Positions 1-4,233 of a stretch of 6,390 nt of DNA are shown here, piece after piece. This DNA is from Colimorpha_A sp045543555. Lineage in GTDB: Bacteria > Bacillota > Clostridia > Oscillospirales > CAG-272. The stretch lies in assembly GCA_045543555.1 (NCBI GenBank), contig JAZQMQ010000013.1:1-6390 (forward strand). The letters are read 5' to 3'. The position numbers and the translations under genes are program-made. The notes beneath the pieces are model-generated. The model was not told where the DNA came from, ran no database searches, and saw only the letters and a program-made list of their open reading frames with translations. How positions within the stretch are numbered: the stretch's first letter is position 1; the number at the start of each line of letters is the position of its first letter.

Positions 1-5
1 CCTGC

Positions 6-30
6 CCCCGCCCCGGTAACCGGGGCGGGG
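6..30. repeat. GC-rich perfect palindrome, copy 1
   Basis: An 11-bp perfect inverted repeat (CCCCGCCCCGG at 6-16, its complement at 20-30) encloses a TAA loop. No T tract follows on either strand, so it is not a standard intrinsic terminator. It resembles the palindrome at 121-145 in design: both are preceded by a CCCCCGCCCC-type run and have TAACCGGG at the centre. This suggests a dispersed REP-like family; membership in a repeat family is inference. Confidence 0.6.
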
Positions 31-120
31 CACCTTGTTCCTACTCGAATTTTATTTTCGGACAGAGATTTTGCCGATATCCTATAATTCTATATCTGCA
101 AATCGGGACCTATCCCCCGC

Positions 121-145
121 CCCCTTCCCGTTAACCGGGAAGGGG
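121..145. repeat. GC-rich perfect palindrome, copy 2
   Basis: A 10-bp perfect inverted repeat (CCCCTTCCCG at 121-130, CGGGAAGGGG at 136-145) surrounds a short TTAAC loop. Differences from the copy at 6-30 (TT in one arm matched by AA in the other) preserve pairing, as expected for a repeat kept as a hairpin. No U tract follows on either strand. Confidence 0.6.
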
Positions 146-305
146 AGAAAAGCGCGCTGCTCGAAGAATGTTTTCTGAACTTTGGACTGTCATTCAATAC
201 CGAGTTGCTGCTTGGCTAACCGTAAAGAAGGGGAGAATGGAGCTCAGACTTCGTGTGCGACACTCTGAACATTGCGGTAGTTTTTGCTTCTTCATTTTAT
301 TAATC

Positions 306-2135
306 TTAATCAGCTATAGTGAATACCACTTCTCCACGTGTATTAATAATGGTATTACCGTTAACAATAGCAACAGATTCCGCACCTTCCCCTTTGAAAT
401 CGGTTGCGGACTGAAATTGAGGCTGAATAACCCATTTTCCAGTTTTAATATCAACATATCCAAATAATCCGTTTTGTGTGTCTTTGGCAATTACATAATG
501 CCAATCTAACTCAGAGATATCTTCATTGCCACTGTATGAATAATAATAAGTATAGTACCGATAATTTATGGTTTGGTCTTTTTCATATCCTAAATCAAAT
601 TCATTTTGTGCAGAAAAAACCAACTCTTTATTCGGGTTTATTATTGTACTGAACAATGTTCCGTTCATGTTCTTCAACAATAAACAATAGTATTCGTTTC
701 CTTCGTAAATCCACGAACGTACAGCTTTTATTTTCGCTCCGGATAATTCCTTAAAATCTTTTTTAAAGTCAACGATTATATTTTCTCCGGTAGAATCCAA
801 TATGTACTCAATATCAATATAATATTCATTAAGGGTATCTCTTTCGGCTCTTTGAGTAAAATATCCATCCCAAATTCCTCTTGCTGTGAGTAAATGTGCT
901 GCTGCTTGCCATTCTCCATCCTTGCACATAGGCGTTATTGTTTGATTCAACTCATAAACCAATGTAGCCTCGGGAGAAACGCAAATGTTTACTCCATATT
1001 CAAGTGCACTGCTATCGAATGTAAGATATCGCACATTACCATTTTTATCAAAAAAGTAATTTCCATTTACAGAGCTAATGTTCTGCCTTGAAATACCTTT
1101 ACTAAAAAAACCAATAAGGTCAACTAATGCATATTCGCATTGATCAGCATATAATCCACTACCTTTTTTTATAATTTCTTGAACATACGCAAACCCATAT
1201 TCATTAGGCGAACTGTATACTCCTGCATTTTTAGCATTATTAATTTCCACCGCTAGTTCTCCCCAGTAATTATAATAACTCATAGAGTATTCTGTACCGG
1301 AAATAGTTTCTTTCGATGACTCAACCCAAAAATATTTATTGATGTATTCACCGATAACATCGTTTTTTCCTGCTGTGTAAACCACATTGCCCAAAAAATT
1401 AATAACTAAAGTTACACCATCTTTTTCAACTATAGCTAATTCATCAAGTTTTTCTGGTGCACTGCTATACTGTGCAGGAATAGCTAATTCACCTTTAGTA
1501 TTAATATATCCGTAGTTGCCGTCTATCTTGACTCTCGCTAAATCTGTGTAGAATCTTCCCGCAGACAGATAACAAGGCTCGATAACGATCTCTCCCTTGT
1601 TATTGATATAGCCGTAACCTTTATTGGTGGATATAAGAGCAAGGCCGTTCCAAAATTCGTCGATTGAATAAATTTTGAGTTCGGGATATATTACCTCAGT
1701 TTCAAGTACTGTACCGCAAAGCGAACAAGGAAGATTTTTGCTTCCATTTTCTGATGAAGTCGCATCCTTAATAACAATCCACTCGCCTTGTTTATGTCCG
1801 GTCGATAAAACTGTTTCTTGTGCCAATAAAACAATATTGCAATTATTGCAATGTTTGCCTTCTGAAAGTCCATTAGTTGTACAGGTTGCGGGAACAGCTT
1901 CATCGATAACTTCTGTATGCCCAAGTGCAGATATGTTCTGCTTTTCTTCCTCGCCGCAAATACAAATGCGCTTTTGTGTACCGTCAGTTATGCAAGTGGC
2001 TTTCTGAGTGGTTATCCAATCGCTCCAGGAATGAGTATGTTCTTCTGTGATTTCCGATGTGGTATTATTGCTGCAAGAAACCCAAACGCATACAGATATC
2101 AATAGGGCGATAAGTATGATTATAGTTTTTTTCAT
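306..2135 (-). CDS. Putative lipoprotein with Cys-rich and WG repeats
   Basis: A 609-residue protein, probably anchored outside the membrane; function unknown. The N-terminus has two lysines, a hydrophobic stretch (about 4-20) and a lipobox-like WVSC with Cys21 as the likely lipidation site (Trp at -3 is atypical). Three Cys-rich repeats follow (about 33-73, 74-114, 115-150). They carry the pattern HxW..W...ATC..G...R.C.CG...... LGH, known from surface proteins of gut Clostridia; the CxC/CxxC pairs could bind metal or form disulfides. WG-type beta repeats follow: GYGYINNKGEIVIEP near 173-187, GYINTKGELAIPAQY near 209-223, a decayed third copy, and at the C-terminus GYVDIKTGKWVIQPQF from about 559. 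The middle (about 255-545) is Tyr/Asn-rich and unrecognised. The start at 2135 is chosen because a perfect ribosome-binding site lies 8 bases upstream. An upstream in-frame ATG at 2267 would translate through a terminator hairpin. The gene is far more AT-rich than its neighbours. Identity as a WG-repeat lipoprotein is fairly sure; its role is not. Confidence 0.85.
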   Translation of the reverse strand: MKKTIIILIALLISVCVWVSCSNNTTSEITEEHTHSWSDWITTQKATCITDGTQKRICICGEEEKQNISALGHTEVIDEAVPATCTTNGLSEGKHCNNCNIVLLAQETVLSTGHKQGEWIVIKDATSSENGSKNLPCSLCGTVLETEVIYPELKIYSIDEFWNGLALISTNKGYGYINNKGEIVIEPCYLSAGRFYTDLARVKIDGNYGYINTKGELAIPAQYSSAPEKLDELAIVEKDGVTLVINFLGNVVYTAGKNDVIGEYINKYFWVESSKETISGTEYSMSYYNYWGELAVEINNAKNAGVYSSPNEYGFAYVQEIIKKGSGLYADQCEYALVDLIGFFSKGISRQNISSVNGNYFFDKNGNVRYLTFDSSALEYGVNICVSPEATLVYELNQTITPMCKDGEWQAAAHLLTARGIWDGYFTQRAERDTLNEYYIDIEYILDSTGENIIVDFKKDFKELSGAKIKAVRSWIYEGNEYYCLLLKNMNGTLFSTIINPNKELVFSAQNEFDLGYEKDQTINYRYYTYYYSYSGNEDISELDWHYVIAKDTQNGLFGYVDIKTGKWVIQPQFQSATDFKGEGAESVAIVNGNTIINTRGEVVFTIAD

Positions 2136-2143
2136 TATCTTTT

Positions 2144-2150
2144 CCTCCTT
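2144..2150 (-). promoter_or_regulatory. Ribosome-binding site deciding the lipoprotein start
   Basis: AAGGAGG, a full match to the anti-Shine-Dalgarno of 16S rRNA, ends 8 bases before the ATG at 2135. This fixes the lipoprotein start 44 codons inside the longest open frame. The resulting N-terminus is a proper signal peptide, which the longer frame would bury. Confidence 0.92.
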
Positions 2151-2170
2151 TGAAATGAAAAATATAAAAT

Positions 2171-2199
2171 AAAAAGTGCGCCAACCGAAGTTGACGCAC
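2171..2199 (-). terminator. Intrinsic terminator in the lipoprotein leader
   Basis: Read on the minus strand, GTGCGTCAAC, a TTCG loop and GTTGGCGCAC form an uninterrupted 10-bp stem with one U·G pair, capped by the very stable C(UUCG)G tetraloop. TTTTTATTTTATATT follows at once. On the plus strand the wobble becomes a C·A mismatch and no U tract follows, so it works in one direction only. It sits 36 bases before the lipoprotein start codon with no promoter seen between, so transcripts must read through it to express that gene. Confidence 0.88.
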
Positions 2200-2223
2200 C
2201 GAAAAACGCAAACCCCGATTGTC

Positions 2224-2399
2224 GCCAAACAAATTTCAAGCAATCGGAAGGACATTTCGTCGTACACAATTAACCATTAGGAATTTGCGCTTTTGCCAAA
2301 TTCGAATGATTAATTTTAGTACGCCGAAAAAAGGTATAATTCACCCTTTCCTAAAAAAGAGAAAAATATCCCTGCGATCACTTATGAAATTTGTTTGGC
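2224..2399. repeat. Long imperfect inverted repeat
   Basis: At DNA level, GCCAAACAAATTTCA (2224-2238) and its exact complement (2385-2399) bound 176 bp that pair nearly throughout. No target-site duplication is seen outside the ends (TTGTC on the left, ATCCT on the right). The outer end coincides with the predicted transcription start. Strand-biased G·U pairing favours an RNA hairpin over a miniature transposon, although the latter is not excluded. Confidence 0.75.
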
Positions 2400-2405
2400 A
2401 TCCTT

Positions 2406-2434
2406 ATTATATCACATATTTTTTCCTTTGTAAA
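2406..2434 (-). promoter_or_regulatory. Strong promoter for the leader RNA / lipoprotein
   Basis: The minus strand reads TTTACA (2434-2429), a 17-base spacer, then TATAAT (2411-2406), preceded by TG in the extended -10 position. This is near-consensus for the housekeeping sigma factor. The expected start at about 2399-2401 falls at the first base of the rod-shaped RNA, leaving a leader of about 265 nt before the lipoprotein ATG. Confidence 0.85.
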
Positions 2435-2504
2435 CCTAAATTCCCAAATTTCTGCGCAAATTTTATCTAATTATTTTCTTGCCGCAAAAATTCCCCAAAA
2501 AACC

Positions 2505-2533
2505 TTGACAACCGCCTCAAATAATGATAAAAT
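2505..2533 (+). promoter_or_regulatory. Promoter of the aminotransferase gene
   Basis: TTGACA (2505-2510), a 17-base spacer and TAAAAT (2528-2533), with TG one base before the -10, form a strong housekeeping promoter. Transcription should start near 2540, giving a leader of about 33 bases. It diverges from the minus-strand promoter, the two -35 boxes being 70 bases apart. The AT-rich gap between shows no clear operator. Confidence 0.85.
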
Positions 2534-2572
2534 ATTATTTAATTATTTTCATAGGCAAAGGAAACAGAAAAA

Positions 2573-3784
2573 ATGATGATCAACCGCGCACACAAGATGG
2601 ATCATGTTCATTCGGATATCCGTGGGCCTCTTTACGTTGAATCACAGAGAATGATCAAAGAGGGCATTGACGTCCTCAGACTTAATACCGGCAACCCCGC
2701 GACATTTGGTTTCAGACTGCCCGACAGCATCCGCGAGGCTATGCTCGGCGGACTTGACAATGCAGTTGCTTACTGCGATCCCAAGGGTATGCCCGAGGCG
2801 CGCCAGGCTATCTATGAATATCATCTCGGAAAAGGACTTGTCGGCATTTCGCCCGACGACATATATATCGGAAACGGCGTCAGCGAGCTCGTTACTATGG
2901 CTCTCAACGTCTTCCTTAACACGGGCGACGAGCTTCTTATGCCCGCGCCGAGCTACTCGCTCTGGAGCAACTCGGCTTACCTTGCAGGCGGCAAGCCCGT
3001 CTTCTACCGTTGCGACGAGGAAAATCATTGGTACCCCGACCTTGATGACCTCCGCTCCAAGATCACCTCGCGTACTCGCGGAATGGTCATCATCAACCCC
3101 AACAACCCCACGGGCGCAGTTTATCCCCGCGAGGTGCTTGAGGAAATGGTCAAGATCGCGCGCGAAAATGACCTCGTTATCTTCTCGGACGAGATCTACG
3201 ACCGCCTTCTTATGGACGGAGTAGAGCATATCTCGCCCGCATCCCTCGCTCCCGATCTCTTCACCGTAACCTTCAACGGACTTTCAAAGTCGCACGTTAT
3301 CTGCGGCTTCCGTTGCGCTTGGATGATCTTCTCCGGCAGAAAGGACTGGGCGCAGGACTATATGGAGGGTATCTTCCAGCTTGCGGCAATGCGTCTTTGC
3401 TCAACGACTCTGCCCCAGCTTGCGATCCCCGCGGCTCTTAAGGATATGGAAAGCACCCGTGCTATGATGCGTCCCGGCGGCAGACTTTACGAGCAGAGCG
3501 CGGCGACTATGCGCGAGCTCTCTAAGATTGAGGGCATTTCCTGCGTCAAGAACAACGCGGCGTTCTACGTCTTCCCGAAGCTCGACATCAAGAAGTTCAA
3601 TATTTCTTCGGATAAGAAGTTTGCGTTCGATCTGCTCCATCAGAAGCATATCCTCATCGTCCCCGGCAGCGGATTCGACTGGACGACCCCCGACCACTTC
3701 CGTATCGTAATGCTTCCCGACGCGGAGAGAATGGTGCAAGCGATACGTGATATCGGGGATTTCCTGAAGGATTACAGGCAGTAA
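2573..3784 (+). CDS. alaA: Alanine aminotransferase, AlaA-like
   Basis: A 403-residue PLP-dependent class I/II aminotransferase that should interconvert pyruvate plus glutamate with alanine plus 2-oxoglutarate in the cytosol. Length and sequence run collinear with E. coli AlaA from end to end: DIRGP near 15-19, LNTGNPATFGF at 37-47, YCDPKG at 67-72, DIYIGNGVSEL at 96-106, PDLDDLRSKIT at 155-165, INPNNPTGAVY at 174-184, PGGRLYEQ at 301-308. Catalytic residues are in place: Asn178, Asp206 and Tyr209 (SDEIYD) for the cofactor, Lys239 in NGLSKS as the Schiff-base lysine, Arg247 for the phosphate and Arg377 for the substrate carboxylate. Three residues after the lysine, Val242 replaces the Arg found in E. 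coli AlaA (SKTYR). Two ATGs stand in tandem (2573, 2576); AAAGGA at 2557-2562 lies 10 bases before the first. It has its own promoter and probable terminator, so it is likely monocistronic. Confidence 0.95.
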   Translation: MMINRAHKMDHVHSDIRGPLYVESQRMIKEGIDVLRLNTGNPATFGFRLPDSIREAMLGGLDNAVAYCDPKGMPEARQAIYEYHLGKGLVGISPDDIYIGNGVSELVTMALNVFLNTGDELLMPAPSYSLWSNSAYLAGGKPVFYRCDEENHWYPDLDDLRSKITSRTRGMVIINPNNPTGAVYPREVLEEMVKIARENDLVIFSDEIYDRLLMDGVEHISPASLAPDLFTVTFNGLSKSHVICGFRCAWMIFSGRKDWAQDYMEGIFQLAAMRLCSTTLPQLAIPAALKDMESTRAMMRPGGRLYEQSAATMRELSKIEGISCVKNNAAFYVFPKLDIKKFNISSDKKFAFDLLHQKHILIVPGSGFDWTTPDHFRIVMLPDAERMVQAIRDIGDFLKDYRQ

Positions 3785-3874
3785 AAAAGTGCAAAGTGCA
3801 GAGTTCAGAGTGCAGAGTTAAGGAAATTTTCCTCGCACAAGGCTCGGAAATTATTTAATAACAAATTAATACCA

Positions 3875-3911
3875 AAAAATTTCGGATATTGCTATGATAT
3901 CCGAAATTTTT
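3875..3911. terminator. Bidirectional intrinsic terminator
   Basis: AAAAATTTCGGATAT (3875-3889) pairs perfectly over 15 bp with 3897-3911 around a seven-base loop. The descending arm ends in TTTTT followed by GTTTATT, and on the minus strand the same structure ends in TTTTTT. It is the first good terminator after the aminotransferase stop, about 90 bases downstream, and lies inside the heptamer-flanked element. The stem is AT-rich, so efficiency is uncertain. Confidence 0.7.
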
Positions 3912-3922
3912 GTTTATTGAGT

Positions 3923-3944
3923 ATTTTTCGCTACAGCGAAAAAT
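3923..3944. repeat. Small perfect hairpin inside the element
   Basis: ATTTTTCGC (3923-3931) pairs with GCGAAAAAT (3936-3944), leaving a TACA loop. It is the second hairpin of the heptamer-flanked element and lacks a following T run, so it is not a strong terminator by itself. Confidence 0.6.
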
Positions 3945-4062
3945 TACCGAAACTCTGCACTCTGCATTCTGAACTCTGCACTTCTTTTGTCCATCGAATC
4001 CCTTAATATAAAAAATACATAAAATAAAAAAGTTAATAATTTTGTCGAAAAATTTCCAAAAT

Positions 4063-4138
4063 GGGTTGACAAATGGGCAAATGGGTGGTAAAATAAAGCG
4101 TCTTCAAAAACCGTTCTTTGTCAAAATTTTGTCAACCC
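4063..4138. promoter_or_regulatory. TTGACAAA / AAATGGG repeat cluster, possible operator
   Basis: GGGTTGACAAA (4063-4073) recurs as its exact complement at 4128-4138, and TTTGTCAA also occurs at 4117-4124. AAATGGG is repeated three times (4059-4065, 4071-4077, 4079-4085), overlapping the -35 box and spacer of the exporter promoter. Repeated sites across a promoter suggest binding of a regulator, but part of the motif is the -35 box itself and the regulator is unknown. Confidence 0.35.
4066..4094 (+). promoter_or_regulatory. Promoter of the ABC exporter gene
   Basis: TTGACA (4066-4071), a 17-base spacer and TAAAAT (4089-4094) match the housekeeping consensus closely. The start should be near 4101, leaving a leader of about 133 bases before the ATG at 4234. 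Confidence 0.8.
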
Positions 4139-4233
4139 GCCGCCCGCAATTCATTTTAAGTTTTTCACCTCTGTGCGCAAGCGGCCTCCCGCCGGCTGAG
4201 AACGTTAGTGCCACACGTTCCGCCGTAAAATTT

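Larger units (their letters stand above)
1..305. other. Gene-free left margin with palindromes
   Basis: No convincing coding region is seen on either strand. A 99-codon plus-strand reading frame starting at 168 runs antisense into the 3' end of the lipoprotein gene and has no ribosome-binding site. The stretch contains two GC-rich palindromes (6-30 and 121-145) and, at 244-268, a weak interrupted hairpin (TCAGA/TCTGA outside, GTGT/ACAC inside, four bases bulged). That hairpin lies downstream of the lipoprotein stop on the minus strand but has no following U tract, so it is not a clear terminator. A TATAAT at 83-88 has only a weak -35 (CGGACA, 18-base spacer) and no gene behind it. Confidence 0.6.
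2171..2401 (-). ncRNA. Rod-shaped structured RNA or attenuator leader
   Basis: A transcript from the promoter at 2406-2434 should start at about 2399-2401 and end at the terminator after 2176, giving about 230 nt. Almost all of it folds on itself. The outer stem is 2385-2399 with 2224-2238 (15 bp, perfect), then 2375-2382 with 2239-2246 (8 bp), then 2364-2373 with 2248-2257 (10 bp). The terminal arm is 2319-2326 with 2258-2265 (7 of 8), 2305-2315 with 2268-2278 (11 bp), and 2297-2303 with 2281-2287 (7 bp) around a nine-base loop. A U-rich segment (2327-2363) projects from the 5' side and may form a small third arm. Five G·U pairs in the rod would be A·C mismatches on the other strand, which points to selection on the minus-strand RNA. 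I recognise no known riboswitch consensus. The promoter-rod-terminator plan recalls 6S RNA, but the lopsided central bubble fits poorly. It may equally be a cis-acting leader. Confidence 0.65.
3787..3983. mobile_element. MITE-like element with heptamer-repeat ends
   Basis: The ends are 33-bp inverted repeats (3787-3819 and 3951-3983) that match at 29 of 33 positions. Each end is an array of four 7-bp units: GTGCAAA, GTGCAGA, GTTCAGA, GTGCAGA on the left; GTGCAGA, GTTCAGA, ATGCAGA, GTGCAGA on the right read in reverse. The 131-bp interior has no coding capacity and holds two perfect hairpins (3875-3911 and 3923-3944). It begins two bases after the aminotransferase stop codon. No clear target-site duplication is visible. 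Mobility is inferred only from the architecture: it could be a non-autonomous element or a dispersed structural repeat. Confidence 0.6.

Noticed and set aside
60..88. Promoter with TATAAT at 83-88
   Set aside because: The -35 is poor (CGGACA with an 18-base spacer) and no gene follows.
168..467. 99-codon plus-strand frame at the left
   Set aside because: It overlaps the lipoprotein 3' end in antisense, has no ribosome-binding site and no recognisable protein features.
2136..2267. Upstream in-frame start of the lipoprotein (ATG at 2267)
   Set aside because: It would translate through the rod RNA and terminator, bury the signal peptide, and lacks the AAGGAGG site that precedes the ATG at 2135.
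2224..2399. c-di-AMP (ydaO) riboswitch, suggested by GATCGC and GGGTGAAT within the leader
   Set aside because: The remaining conserved blocks and order do not match, and the segment folds as a long rod rather than the ydaO architecture. A covariance-model search would settle it.
2224..2399. SRP RNA or tmRNA
   Set aside because: The SRP apical motif (GGAA loop with asymmetric AGCAG-type loop) and the tmRNA tRNA-like ends are absent.
2642..3229. Open frames overlapping the aminotransferase in other frames (both strands)
   Set aside because: The aminotransferase aligns collinearly with AlaA over its full length; the others are low-complexity shadows.
3787..3983. CRISPR array
   Set aside because: The repeats are 7 bp, contiguous and inverted at the two ends; there are no spacers and no cas genes.
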